Positions 7,050 to 15,963 of a stretch of DNA of 64,000 nucleotides are shown in pieces. Source of the DNA: Paraglaciecola algarum (lineage in GTDB: Bacteria > Pseudomonadota > Gammaproteobacteria > Enterobacterales > Alteromonadaceae); contig NZ_JAKGAS010000002.1 in NCBI RefSeq assembly GCF_021532655.1, positions 434,001 through 498,000 of the forward strand, read 5' to 3'. The notes beneath the pieces are model-generated. The model did not search any database. It was not told the origin of the DNA and saw only the letters and a list, made by a program, of their open reading frames with translations. Both the position numbers and the translations under genes were made by a program. Each line of letters begins with the position of its first letter. The first letter of the stretch is position 1.

Positions 7050-10004
7050 TTAGAAACGGTAGCTAGCACCTAAGGTTAAACGTCTGTCTGGTAAGCCGAC
7101 GAAACATAAAAGTGCATTTTCAGCCACACAGTACTGGTCAATACGCTCTTCAGTTAAGTTAACTGCTTCAAGTCCAATGTTTAATTGTTCAGTTACGTCG
7201 TAACTGATACTGGCATTAAGCTGTCCTCTATCTGCTGTAACAACAGGGAAACTAAGTGTACTACTACCACTGGTGTTAGCACCGCCACCAAAATCTTGGG
7301 TACGGAACGCTTCACGCCATGTGTAACGCATACGAGCTGAAAGGCCAAATTTTTCATAGTACAAAGTAAAGTTATAAGCATTTTCAGAGAAATCTAATAA
7401 CCCTCGGTCTATGCTCACATCACCTAATACTTGAAGTCCGCGGCCAGAGGTTGAATCAACAATTGAACCACCAGAGAAATCCTGAATAGTGTAGTTGGCT
7501 AAGATACCAAACCCAGAAGCCCAACCTAAATCATCTTCAAAACTAGATAGGTCATACTGGAAGGCCATTTCGATACCGGTTTGGGTAGTGGTGTCTGGAT
7601 CATTACCGGGCTTAGTTAAATCTACACACATACCAATTTGATTAGGATCGCTGGCTAAAATCCCAGGAATAACTGTTGGGTTGTAGAACCCGCCACCAGG
7701 GCATGATGGGCCAGGTTCACGAGATAAACCACCTGTTAAATTGTTAGGGTCGTCCAGTAAAGCAGCCCCTTCAAAGTCGATACCAAAGATATTGGTGCGT
7801 TCTTTCTTGAAGTAACCAATACTGGCTACAGCAGCTTCAGCAAAATACCATTCCACACCAATGTCGAATGAATCCACTTCTTCAGGTTGTAAGCCTGGGT
7901 TACCTAAGGCCACTACTGAGTTTTCATCTTGTGCTAATGAATAACCTGTTGCTAGACGATTAAAACCAGGGCGGTTAATGTCTGTGCCATACCCTAAACG
8001 CACGACTACGTCATCGTGTGGAGTAATCACTAAGTTCAAACGAGGTAATAGGAAGTCATAACTACCGCTGGTGGTTTCTAACGTATCGTTAGGGCCATAA
8101 CCAGTTGAATCAATGTCAGTTTCAATATAACGCACACCAATGTTACCACGTATCATCTCATTTAATTCAAAGTTAGCTTGTACATACAAGGCGGTAGTTT
8201 CTTCTTTTATATCACGAAATGCATTCTTATCTGATTCAACTTTTAGAATATCAGGACTATCAGGATCATGTGCGATCACTGCATCTTGAAGGATTTTTAA
8301 CGTTCCAGCAGGGTCTGAGAATGAACGATCTGGATCAAGCAACAAGAAATTAGAGATGAATAAATCACGTCCGTCAGCGTCTCCATAATTAGTCGGTCCT
8401 TTTACCAGTAATTCGGCAAAAAGCGTCCCATTTGGGCTGTCTTTCATTTGGCTGAAACCGCCAATTCTGTCATCAATATCTTCAAATTTATGCGACGATT
8501 TGTTGTAACGGAAGCCAAAGTCAACCGTATTAATAAAGTCGACTGTATCAACATAGTATTCAAAATCTACCCGAAAGGCATCTTCAGCGTTTTCGTTAAT
8601 GTTTCTGCCCACATCTACTTGGTCAAGTACAACGTTAGCAGGATTGGTTAAATCAGCCACAGAAGGTGCCCAAGGTGAATCAAAGTTGATCCCCCAAGCC
8701 AATGAACCACCTGATAAATCATATATAAACGGCGTACAGTTCTCGTTACGTGAATTCCCCTCTATGTCACAATTAGGGTTGATAAAATTCACCGTTGTAC
8801 TTAGGGTTGGATTGGTAGTATCAGAGCTCGAAGAAGATATTTCCGCACTCACTTTTAAGTTTTCACCTTGCCATTCACCGCCTAAAATAAAGACTGTACT
8901 GTCTGTTATACGGGAGCCTGTTTCACTTGAAAAACGTAAATTCGGGTTTTCTTGTGTAGGAAGCAATGGGTCACCTATAGTACCGGAAAGCGCTGCTTGG
9001 TAACTTCCAATATTTACGCCACCTACCGTTCCATAATTAATTGTTTCAAAAGCGGTAGGGGTATTATATTCACGAAATGAACTAACACCTGAGGCTTGAA
9101 TTCGGTAGTTATCACGGCTCCTCTCTTGCTCATTAATTATGGCATCAAAGTGAAATTTTAAATCAGCGTTAGGGGCCCACTCAAAAGTAGTGGCTAAGTT
9201 AAGAGTCTCATAATCGTCGTTTTCTTGCTCTTGTACTAAGAACTGAATGCCCTGAAATTCGGGAACCCCTTCAATATTTGATAAGTTGTCGCGGTCAGTA
9301 CGAGGACGGAAGGAAACCGCTTCTTGTTCAGTGTAACTTCCGCTTGCAACAAAACCGAATTTACCCGCATCAGTTTCCCAGTTATCGCCAAATGCACCAG
9401 AGAAACGAGGAGTGGCACTTTCAGTGCTCAAGCTGCTATCTTCTAATTGAACACGCACTGAACCTAAGGTTTCAGACAATTCTAATGGGCGAATAGTACG
9501 TAAGTTAACTGTACCACCCACAGAACCTTCGATGGTTTTTGCATCTGGAGCCTTTGTTACTTCAACCGAAGAAATGATCGATGCATTTACATCTTCAAAA
9601 CTTATACCACTGCGACCAGAACCTGAACCCACAGTGGATACACCATTAATTTCCACACGGTTAGAGTTAGTACCACGAATTTGTACGCCCGTACCAACAC
9701 CAGCGGTTCTGGTGATTTGAATACCAGTAATGTTCTCTAAAACCTCAGCCAAGTTTTGATCTGGTAATTTACCTACATCGTCGGCTTGAATAACTTCAAT
9801 CAGGTTAGTCGCTTCTCGCTTTTCTAATAGGGCACTGGTAAGAGAGCTACGTATACCAGATACTTCGATTACTTCAACATCATCAGTAGCTGCTTCTTGA
9901 GCTGTAACAGCAGGTGCGCTAAGCATGGCTAACATCGCAGTACCACATAATGCAGCTGTATTGCTTTTCATCACGCGGGTAATTTTATTAAATTGAGTGT
10001 TCAT
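7050..10004 (-). CDS. TonB-dependent receptor, polysaccharide/oligosaccharide type
   Basis: A 984-residue outer-membrane receptor; the signal peptide ends near TAQ, residue 36. A TonB-box-like region (DVEVIEVSGIR) precedes the plug domain, about residues 60-175, with the motifs LPDQNLAEVLENITGIQI, VQIRGTNSNRVEINGV and VEVTKAPDAKTIEGSVGGTVNL. The long 22-strand barrel ends in RLTLGASYRF, with the usual terminal Phe. Plug wording and length match the TIGR01782-type (Xanthomonas/Caulobacter) receptors that import glycans. The PL17 lyase downstream suggests the cargo is alginate or another uronate oligomer. Upstream are TTGGT-N3-ACCAA palindromes, probably for a hexuronate-type GntR regulator, so expression is likely substrate-induced. 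Confidence 0.88.
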   Translation of the reverse strand: MNTQFNKITRVMKSNTAALCGTAMLAMLSAPAVTAQEAATDDVEVIEVSGIRSSLTSALLEKREATNLIEVIQADDVGKLPDQNLAEVLENITGIQITRTAGVGTGVQIRGTNSNRVEINGVSTVGSGSGRSGISFEDVNASIISSVEVTKAPDAKTIEGSVGGTVNLRTIRPLELSETLGSVRVQLEDSSLSTESATPRFSGAFGDNWETDAGKFGFVASGSYTEQEAVSFRPRTDRDNLSNIEGVPEFQGIQFLVQEQENDDYETLNLATTFEWAPNADLKFHFDAIINEQERSRDNYRIQASGVSSFREYNTPTAFETINYGTVGGVNIGSYQAALSGTIGDPLLPTQENPNLRFSSETGSRITDSTVFILGGEWQGENLKVSAEISSSSSDTTNPTLSTTVNFINPNCDIEGNSRNENCTPFIYDLSGGSLAWGINFDSPWAPSVADLTNPANVVLDQVDVGRNINENAEDAFRVDFEYYVDTVDFINTVDFGFRYNKSSHKFEDIDDRIGGFSQMKDSPNGTLFAELLVKGPTNYGDADGRDLFISNFLLLDPDRSFSDPAGTLKILQDAVIAHDPDSPDILKVESDKNAFRDIKEETTALYVQANFELNEMIRGNIGVRYIETDIDSTGYGPNDTLETTSGSYDFLLPRLNLVITPHDDVVVRLGYGTDINRPGFNRLATGYSLAQDENSVVALGNPGLQPEEVDSFDIGVEWYFAEAAVASIGYFKKERTNIFGIDFEGAALLDDPNNLTGGLSREPGPSCPGGGFYNPTVIPGILASDPNQIGMCVDLTKPGNDPDTTTQTGIEMAFQYDLSSFEDDLGWASGFGILANYTIQDFSGGSIVDSTSGRGLQVLGDVSIDRGLLDFSENAYNFTLYYEKFGLSARMRYTWREAFRTQDFGGGANTSGSSTLSFPVVTADRGQLNASISYDVTEQLNIGLEAVNLTEERIDQYCVAENALLCFVGLPDRRLTLGASYRF

Positions 10005-10037
10005 GTGAATTTTGATTCCTCATTTTGGCTTGTTATT

Positions 10038-10050
10038 TTGGTAATACCAA
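10038..10050. promoter_or_regulatory. Operator-like palindrome TTGGT-AAT-ACCAA (copy 1)
   Basis: A perfect 5-bp arm palindrome 34 bp upstream of the receptor start codon. GntR-family FCD regulators of hexuronate use (UxuR/ExuR style) bind TTGGT..ACCAA sites, which fits the uronate theme. The regulator itself is not encoded in this window. Confidence 0.6.
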
Positions 10051-10089
10051 TTTTGTTATTGTAGTAGGGTTTGGTATTGCCTTGTATGT

Positions 10090-10108
10090 AACCAATTTAA
10101 AATTGGTT
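10090..10108. promoter_or_regulatory. Palindrome AACCAATTT-A-AAATTGGTT
   Basis: A perfect 9+1+9 inverted repeat between the two TTGGTAATACCAA sites. It shares ACCAA/TTGGT half-sites in the opposite arrangement (ACCAA first). It may be an extra regulator contact or part of the promoter. Confidence 0.4.
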
Positions 10109-10237
10109 TGTCAAATAAATGTTACAGGTGAGTTTCATTGTGTAAATAAATAATTAATAGCTATTTACTAAGTAAAGCTTGTTTTTGTTGGGATTCAAGC
10201 AGGTAAGCTTAATTTTTTAATTACTAGAATTATTTTA

Positions 10238-10250
10238 TTGGTAATACCAA
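10238..10250. promoter_or_regulatory. Operator-like palindrome TTGGT-AAT-ACCAA (copy 2)
   Basis: Identical to the copy at 10038-10050, and flanked by A and T that extend the palindrome to 15 bp (10237-10251). The two copies are exactly 200 bp apart, compatible with looping repression. Confidence 0.6.
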
Positions 10251-10430
10251 TTTGATGGGTGTCACTAGTTCGTAATTAAAACTAGAACTAATTGAGTGGT
10301 TAATTTAAATTTGGCAAGTTAAATATTTGTAGTGAATCCCAAATTAGGAAGTAGGATGGTTAACTGTTCCTAAGTTAGGAGACTTTTCTGTTTATAAAAA
10401 AATGTTAATTGAATATTGGAGTAGTTTGGC

Positions 10431-10457
10431 AAAAGCCAAGTCAATCCGAGCTTGGCT
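10431..10457 (-). terminator. Probable terminator of the NTF2-like gene
   Basis: Stem AGCCAAG (10434-10440) and CTTGGCT (10451-10457), loop 10 nt. On the minus strand the hairpin is followed by TTTT. It lies 47 bp past the leftward stop codon at 10504. Confidence 0.5.
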
Positions 10458-10503
10458 TAATACCAGTAATACACGCTCGATTGGTTTATTATTATAACCG
10501 AGG

Positions 10504-10872
10504 TTAAACGGTGCGTTCTAAATGCCACACTTTAGACACTATGCACCAGCGGTCTGCATCTTTTACAAACGAAAGATGATCAACAAATATGTTTTTGTGT
10601 GCTCTAAGGCGAACTTTGACCATGGCACAATCTTTTGATAACCAATCGATTAGAATGATTTCTTGCTCACGTTCTTGTCTCATACTAGCTGGGGAAGGAC
10701 GTGTGGCAACGTCTTGTCTAAAACTGGCGATAGGATCCACTAGCAATCTGCCTTCATCTACATCAAATAGACTCGATGACTGGTGAAACACTTGGTCTAA
10801 GAGTTTTACATCACAAAAATAAAGTGCATCAAAATAAGTGTCGATTGCGGCTGATAATGATAAGTCTTGCAT
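10504..10872 (-). CDS. NTF2-like / lumazine-binding-type small protein
   Basis: 122 residues from the ATG at 10872, which has AAGGA about 7 bp upstream. An ATG 21 bp further up is possible but has no such site. The sequence has a SnoaL/NTF2 cone fold pattern: an N-terminal helix LSLSAAIDTYFDALYFCDVK, FHQSSSLFDVDEG, and a C-terminal sheet ending FVKDADRWCIVSKVWH. It matches the putative lumazine-binding (PF12893-like) family. Such proteins are usually small enzymes or ligand binders of unknown function. No catalytic residues can be assigned. It sits between the uronate receptor region and a diguanylate cyclase gene, both on the same strand, with no clear operon link. Confidence 0.7.
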   Translation of the reverse strand: MQDLSLSAAIDTYFDALYFCDVKLLDQVFHQSSSLFDVDEGRLLVDPIASFRQDVATRPSPASMRQEREQEIILIDWLSKDCAMVKVRLRAHKNIFVDHLSFVKDADRWCIVSKVWHLERTV

Positions 10873-11005
10873 AATGAGATCCTTCAATAACAATAAATAG
10901 GTTGAATAATTGAAGGTTCATATTAATGGCCTAGTTTCGAAAGGTATATTGGCTAATAAGACATGGTTCGATAATAATAAGACAATAGTGTTGTTCTAAA
11001 TTGGT

Positions 11006-12073
11006 TTAACAGCTAATACAGTTACGGCCTTGATTTTTAGCTCGATATAGAGCGTCGTCAGCTTGTTTAATAATATTGGTTAATTCCGATAAGTGTGTAT
11101 CGCCTAAACTCAAACCAATGCTTAAGGTGCAAGAAGTATTATCTGTATTGCTCAAAGGTATCTTTAAAGATTCAACTGCTTGCCTGATGGATTCGGCTAG
11201 CTCCTTTGCTTGCTCAAGGTTTGTTTCTGGTAATAGTAAAACAAACTCTTCTCCGCCATATCGAGCCAATATATCGTTAGGTCTAATTTTAGCTTTAATT
11301 AAACTTGCCACTAAGCTTAAAGTATTATCACCCACTATATGGCCATATGAATCGTTAATTTTTTTAAAATGGTCGAGATCCATTAAAAGCAGGCAGAAAG
11401 CCTGTTGCTTTTGAACTTGGCTACCATAAATATTTTCAGCGAGCTGCATAAAATTACGACGGTTGTTTAGCCCAGTTAGGGGATCAATTGCGGCCATTTG
11501 TATCAGTTTGTTTTCTCGAGAGGTGATCATCTGATTAAAGATAAACATCACTATGCCTAACTCACCAATAATGACCAAAATTATTGAAGAAAAAATCCAA
11601 GTCTCAGCTTGTTCAGTAAGCTCAATAAGCGGCTCCTTAGGATAATGTTCGCAAATAAAGAATAAGCCAGTAGCAAGCATGGTGATTACAATCTTGGATA
11701 ACTTGTACTGATTTTCTAATAATAAAAATACGCCACTTGGAAACAATAAATAGTAAAAATGAAAGCCGGTATTTGAGGTAAACACTTGTGTGGTGAGTAT
11801 AAATACATGACAGGCTAAAACCGCGAAAAACCATAACGTAGCGGCAGCTGAACGTTGGTAATGGATTAATACTAACGAAGCTAAATAGGCCAATACAAAA
11901 AGTAAATTGATCCCTGCGATAAAAGGCTGATCTATCTTTATCCAAAAAAATAAAGCGTAAAACAACGCCACTATGCTAGTGAAATTACAAACATACTTAA
12001 TGATTTTTAGTTGGGATTTTTGATCGGAAAAGTCACCTAACAAGGCTAAATCTAGATTTTTATCAGCGGTCAT
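11006..12073 (-). CDS. Membrane diguanylate cyclase (GGDEF)
   Basis: 355 residues. The first 185 or so contain about six transmembrane helices with no recognisable ligand domain. The GGDEF domain begins near residue 195 (DPLTGLNNRRNF). The active-site loop is RYGGEEF (GGEEF 273-277). The product-inhibition I-site RxxD is present as R264-P-N-D267, five residues before the loop. MDLDHFKKIND supplies the metal-binding Asp. The protein should make cyclic di-GMP at the inner membrane and be feedback inhibited. It is a single gene with its own upstream region. The stimulus is unknown. Confidence 0.92.
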   Translation of the reverse strand: MTADKNLDLALLGDFSDQKSQLKIIKYVCNFTSIVALFYALFFWIKIDQPFIAGINLLFVLAYLASLVLIHYQRSAAATLWFFAVLACHVFILTTQVFTSNTGFHFYYLLFPSGVFLLLENQYKLSKIVITMLATGLFFICEHYPKEPLIELTEQAETWIFSSIILVIIGELGIVMFIFNQMITSRENKLIQMAAIDPLTGLNNRRNFMQLAENIYGSQVQKQQAFCLLLMDLDHFKKINDSYGHIVGDNTLSLVASLIKAKIRPNDILARYGGEEFVLLLPETNLEQAKELAESIRQAVESLKIPLSNTDNTSCTLSIGLSLGDTHLSELTNIIKQADDALYRAKNQGRNCISC

Positions 12074-12342
12074 AGCTGTACAACACGTTTATGGATCACA
12101 TCCACTATTTTAGCAGTGCGAAAAGCTAGCTTCCATTTATTGCCTTAAAAGTTATCCTAATATATTTAGTTAGGCTTTAATTTGCATAAATATTCGACAT
12201 TTATTCATTAGCAGGGAAATATTAGTTGCTAGGTTAAAGTATGGCAGAGATTGATATAAGTGATTATCAGCATCTTTTTGCCTAACATTTATTTCAACTG
12301 TTAGTATTGAGTTTATAAAAATATAATTAGAAAGGGTCTAAG

Positions 12343-13848
12343 ATGAAAATTCTATATTTGTTATTTATCGTTAGTTTTATTGTTGGTTGTGGAACGAGCG
12401 ATAGTCACAGGGCCGCTCTTGATACTGAACTAGGGACTCACGAAAAAGCTATTGTACAAGATAAGCAGTTACCACTAATTCCATATCCTCAATCGATCAC
12501 ACGTCACTCTGGTACATTGCAGTTAAGTCAATCTGTAGTTCTTATTGCACCGCAGAAAGCTAGTACTGCAATGCCCGCGTTAATCAGAGTTTTAGATGAA
12601 ATTAACCTTAAACAAGATGCTAGTTCTGCCAGCAAAATACACATACAGCTAGTTGATGAGCCTATTCTGGGTGCTGAAGGGTATCGACTTATTATTAATA
12701 ATGACATTAAATTAAGTGCTAATTCCGATGCGGGTTTGTTTTATGGTGTGCAAACTCTGAGTCAATTATTGATTAAGCAGCAAGACTCTTTATTTATTTT
12801 ACCAAAAGTTGAGATAACCGACACTCCCACATTTGCTTGGCGCGGCAATATGTTAGATGTAGCACGTAGTTTTTTGCCAGTGGAATACCTAAAACAACAT
12901 ATTGAGCGTATGGCTCGATTTAAATTAAATCGCCTGCACTTACATTTGACCGATGATCAAGGCTGGCGAGTTGAAATAGCAGGTTATCCAAAGTTAACTG
13001 AAATTGGTGGCGCAAGTGCAGTAGAAGGTGGCCGCTCTGGATTTTACACTCAAGACCAAATCCGACAGCTTGTTAAATTTGCTCAAGATCGCCATGTAAC
13101 TTTAGTGCCTGAAGTTGATTTACCCGGCCATACTCAAGCAGCCATAGCTGCATACAATAGACTAGCTTGTGATGATGTAACCAATCTTGCGCCATACAAC
13201 GGGTTAGAAGTGGGTTTTAGTAAATTATGTTTAACTAAACCTGAAACCACTTACCCTTTTGTAAAAGATGTATTAACTCAGCTTGTAGCATTATTCCCCT
13301 CTAAATATATCCATATTGGTGGCGATGAAATTAAAGACCCGCTTTATGCTGAATTTATTGGGCGAGCTACACGCATGGTAGAAGAATTAGGTCGCACCGC
13401 TATTGCTTGGGAAGAAGGTTCCGTGGCTGATAATAATCCAGATGTATTATTGCAGTTATGGAACGACAAATACGATATTCAACCGGCCTTAGCCCGTGGC
13501 CATCAAATTATTTTGTCACCATGTTCTTACACTTATTTTGATCACGGTAATTACACAGGCCAAGCTAATACTTACGATTGGTGTCGAAAAGAAGGGGTAC
13601 CGTTAGAGCGAGCGTATCAACTTAACCCACAAAATTTTAAACAAGTGATTGGGGTGGAATCAGCCATGTGGTCAGAGCTAGTGCATACCAACGAAGCCGC
13701 TGATAACCGGCTGTGGCCTAGATTATTGGCTACGGCTGAGCTAGCTTGGACTGAAGAACGGCACAGGGATTATCCGAGGTTTTTAAGTCGCGTCGATTCA
13801 GTTATACCTATTTTAGACAGGCTGAATATTAAATATTATCAAGATTAA
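12343..13848 (+). CDS. GH20 beta-N-acetylhexosaminidase lipoprotein
   Basis: 501 residues with a lipoprotein signal (lipobox IVGC, Cys about 16). Residues about 45-150 form the GH20b non-catalytic alpha/beta domain (IPYPQSITRHSG). The TIM barrel follows with FAWRGNMLDVAR, RLHLHLTDDQGWR and the catalytic pair in HIGGDE (D328-E329), where Asp orients the substrate acetamido group and Glu is the acid. WNDKYD and ESAMWSE are further GH20 marks. The segment after HIGGDE is short compared with larger hexosaminidases. It should remove terminal GlcNAc/GalNAc from chitin or glycan oligomers at the periplasmic or outer-membrane face. AAAGGG before the ATG supports the start. It seems monocistronic. Confidence 0.9.
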   Translation: MKILYLLFIVSFIVGCGTSDSHRAALDTELGTHEKAIVQDKQLPLIPYPQSITRHSGTLQLSQSVVLIAPQKASTAMPALIRVLDEINLKQDASSASKIHIQLVDEPILGAEGYRLIINNDIKLSANSDAGLFYGVQTLSQLLIKQQDSLFILPKVEITDTPTFAWRGNMLDVARSFLPVEYLKQHIERMARFKLNRLHLHLTDDQGWRVEIAGYPKLTEIGGASAVEGGRSGFYTQDQIRQLVKFAQDRHVTLVPEVDLPGHTQAAIAAYNRLACDDVTNLAPYNGLEVGFSKLCLTKPETTYPFVKDVLTQLVALFPSKYIHIGGDEIKDPLYAEFIGRATRMVEELGRTAIAWEEGSVADNNPDVLLQLWNDKYDIQPALARGHQIILSPCSYTYFDHGNYTGQANTYDWCRKEGVPLERAYQLNPQNFKQVIGVESAMWSELVHTNEAADNRLWPRLLATAELAWTEERHRDYPRFLSRVDSVIPILDRLNIKYYQD

Positions 13849-13988
13849 AATTCCTAGGAATTAAATGGTGCAATAACTAGCTTTAGCTATTTTAACGTTG
13901 GTCTTCTTTATTGTTGATTGAACTAAATTTAAAGAAGTAGCGTATATAGGCATCAATACTAAAATATTAACTTATTTAGAGATGTTTT

Positions 13989-14429
13989 ATGAATTCTCCA
14001 GCTTATGCCTTAGCAGATGACTCTGTTTATCAGTCACCAAGAAAATCGATACGTGTGATGAATGCAGTAATCGAAATAACTAATTTAAGATTAAGAACCT
14101 TTATCGGGTTTAACGATGAAGAAAAAACTAAACAACAGGATATAGTGATAAATGCTGAGATTCACTACCCTTTAAATAATGGATGTATAACTGATAAGGT
14201 ATCAGACGCGCTTAATTACAAAACTATTACCAAAGCTATCATTAAACACGTTGAATCAGGTCGGTTCTTATTGCTCGAAAAGCTCGTCGCAGATGTCCTT
14301 AGTATTTGCAGTGAGCATCCGGATGTAGTTTATTCTAAAGTAAAAATAGACAAACCCCATGCCCTTCGATTTGCTGATTCGGTATCACTTTCGCTCGACT
14401 TTCACAGCAATACAACCCAGGAGAATTAA
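13989..14429 (+). CDS. folX: Dihydroneopterin triphosphate 2'-epimerase FolX
   Basis: 146 residues of the FolB/FolX tunnel fold. It resembles FolX more than Fol[46 protein letters not shown] and [13 protein letters not shown] follow the E. coli FolX pattern closely. FolX epimerises dihydroneopterin triphosphate to dihydromonapterin triphosphate. Homology begins around residue 24, so an internal ATG at 14058 (123 residues, the usual FolX length) may be the true start; neither start has a strong ribosome site. folE follows after 2 bases and folM directly after that, so the three genes form an operon for tetrahydromonapterin. Confidence 0.88.
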   Translation: MNSPAYALADDSVYQSPRKSIRVMNAVIEITNLRLRTFIGFNDEEKTKQQDIVINAEIHYPLNNGCITDKVSDALNYKTITKAIIKHVESGRFLLLEKLVADVLSICSEHPDVVYSKVKIDKPHALRFADSVSLSLDFHSNTTQEN

Positions 14430-14431
14430 TT

Positions 14432-15124
14432 ATGACCCCACAAGCAGCAGCGTTGAGTATTGCTAGTGAAAACCTTTCGTCTAGCCCAATTAGTCAAGAG
14501 GCTTTATTGGTACGTAAAGCACTAATAAAGCGTGGCCTAGAGACGCCAATGCTCGACAATCAACTTACGGACGAGCAAAAGTATGCAAAAATTAAACATA
14601 GTTTTACTGATATTGTAACTACATTGGGCTTAGACCTATCAGATGATAGCTTGTGTGAAACCCCTCATCGCCTAGCAAAAATGTACGTTAACGAAATATT
14701 CTCAGGGTTAGATTACAAATCGTTTCCTAAAGTGACTGCTATCGAAAATAAGATGAACGTTGATGAAATGGTCAAAGTAGATGGTATTAGTTTAATCAGT
14801 ACCTGTGAGCACCACTTTGTAACGATTGATGGCACGGCGAAAGTTGCTTACATACCTAAAAATAGCATAATTGGTTTATCAAAAATAAATCGTATTGTTC
14901 GATTCTTTTCACAGCGCCCGCAAGTACAAGAGCGATTAACCCAGCAAATATTAGTGGCACTACAAACACTTCTGGATACAGATAATGTTGCGGTTTCAAT
15001 TGATGCAACACATTACTGTGTTAAATCTCGTGGGGTTATGGATGCAAACTCACACACAACAACAACCGCACTTGGCGGCAGTTTTAAAGATAATGCTATT
15101 ACACGACAGGAGTTTTTAAAGTAA
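14432..15124 (+). CDS. folE: GTP cyclohydrolase I FolE
   Basis: 230 residues, type I fold. Zinc ligands are visible as C125 and H128 in STCEHHF and C196 in HYCVKSRG. The GTP-binding block [15 protein letters not shown] and the decamer-core region [21 protein letters not shown] are intact. It makes 7,8-dihydroneopterin triphosphate from GTP, the shared precursor of folate and monapterin. An N-terminal extension of about 15-20 residues precedes the usual start. GGAG precedes the ATG. Being between folX and folM, it probably serves tetrahydromonapterin formation and may be a second folE copy in the genome. Confidence 0.93.
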   Translation: MTPQAAALSIASENLSSSPISQEALLVRKALIKRGLETPMLDNQLTDEQKYAKIKHSFTDIVTTLGLDLSDDSLCETPHRLAKMYVNEIFSGLDYKSFPKVTAIENKMNVDEMVKVDGISLISTCEHHFVTIDGTAKVAYIPKNSIIGLSKINRIVRFFSQRPQVQERLTQQILVALQTLLDTDNVAVSIDATHYCVKSRGVMDANSHTTTTALGGSFKDNAITRQEFLK

Positions 15125-15865
15125 ATGCCCACACTTCTTATAACGGGCGTGGGTCAACGTCTGGGTTTATCTCTCGCCAATCACTTTCTGGCTAAACAAT
15201 ATAAGGTTATTGGTACTTATCGTACCGAGCGAGCCTCAATCGAAACCTTGCGACAAAACGGTGCAGAGCTTTACCAAGTAGATTTTTACAAACCTCAGCA
15301 AACTCAGCAGTTTATAAATTCAGTGAACAGGCATCATGCTGTTATAGACTGCCTAATTCACAATGCATCTGATTGGCACGATGAAAAAGATGAGTTGGAT
15401 TTTTTAGATTACCATCAAATATTCTCAAACATGATGACTATCCACGCTGAAGTTCCCTACCAACTGAACTTAGCATTTAAACAACAGCTTACTAGCAGTA
15501 AATCGGAGTCAGGCATAAAGCAACAACCACAGTACAGTGATATTATTCATATCAGTGATTATGTAGCATTTAAAGGGAGTAAAAAGCATATAGCATATGC
15601 AGCCAGTAAAGCGGCACTAGAAAACTTAACCTTATCCTTTGCCCAACGCTATAGCCCTATCATTAAAGTTAATTCAATCGCCCCAGCATTATTAGCATTT
15701 AATGAACACGATGACGACAGTTATAAAATCAAAGCTCGGAATAAATCACTACTGCAAACCGAAGGCTCTTTTCAAGAAGTGATTAAAACCATTGAGTGGT
15801 TGCGGGACAGTCAATACGTTACTGGGCGAACAATACACCTTGATGGTGGGCGGCACTTAAAGTAA
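15125..15865 (+). CDS. folM: Dihydromonapterin reductase FolM (SDR family)
   Basis: A 246-residue short-chain dehydrogenase. The cofactor loop is TGVGQRLG (residues 7-14), typical of FolM and pteridine reductases rather than the common TGxxxGIG. The catalytic YAASK is present (YxxxK), with Ser/Asp in HISDYVAFKG upstream. The tail VTGRTIHLDGGRHLK resembles FolM. It reduces dihydromonapterin to tetrahydromonapterin with NADPH. Its ATG starts immediately after the folE stop. In pseudomonads and alteromonads the product is linked to phenylalanine hydroxylase, but no phhA gene lies in this window. Confidence 0.88.
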   Translation: MPTLLITGVGQRLGLSLANHFLAKQYKVIGTYRTERASIETLRQNGAELYQVDFYKPQQTQQFINSVNRHHAVIDCLIHNASDWHDEKDELDFLDYHQIFSNMMTIHAEVPYQLNLAFKQQLTSSKSESGIKQQPQYSDIIHISDYVAFKGSKKHIAYAASKAALENLTLSFAQRYSPIIKVNSIAPALLAFNEHDDDSYKIKARNKSLLQTEGSFQEVIKTIEWLRDSQYVTGRTIHLDGGRHLK

Positions 15866-15963
15866 ACCTCGAATTTAGTTTCACTATTTTTAATTCCTAA
15901 TGAGTTTTTAATAATCCCTTCTATACTGAAATTGTAAAAATTCAAAAATATAAGGAATTTGTC

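Larger units (their letters stand above)
10005..10503. other. 500-bp regulatory intergenic region upstream of the TonB receptor
   Basis: No reading frame here looks coding. The region holds two identical TTGGTAATACCAA palindromes, an AACCAATTT/AAATTGGTT palindrome and a half-matching TTGGTATTGCC at 10071-10081. It is otherwise very AT-rich. It is best read as the control region of the leftward receptor gene plus the 3' end of the leftward NTF2-like gene. Confidence 0.6.

Noticed and set aside
8599..9003. 134-codon plus-strand open frame inside the TonB receptor gene
   Set aside because: Opposite to a clearly coding receptor region, with no recognisable domain or ribosome site.
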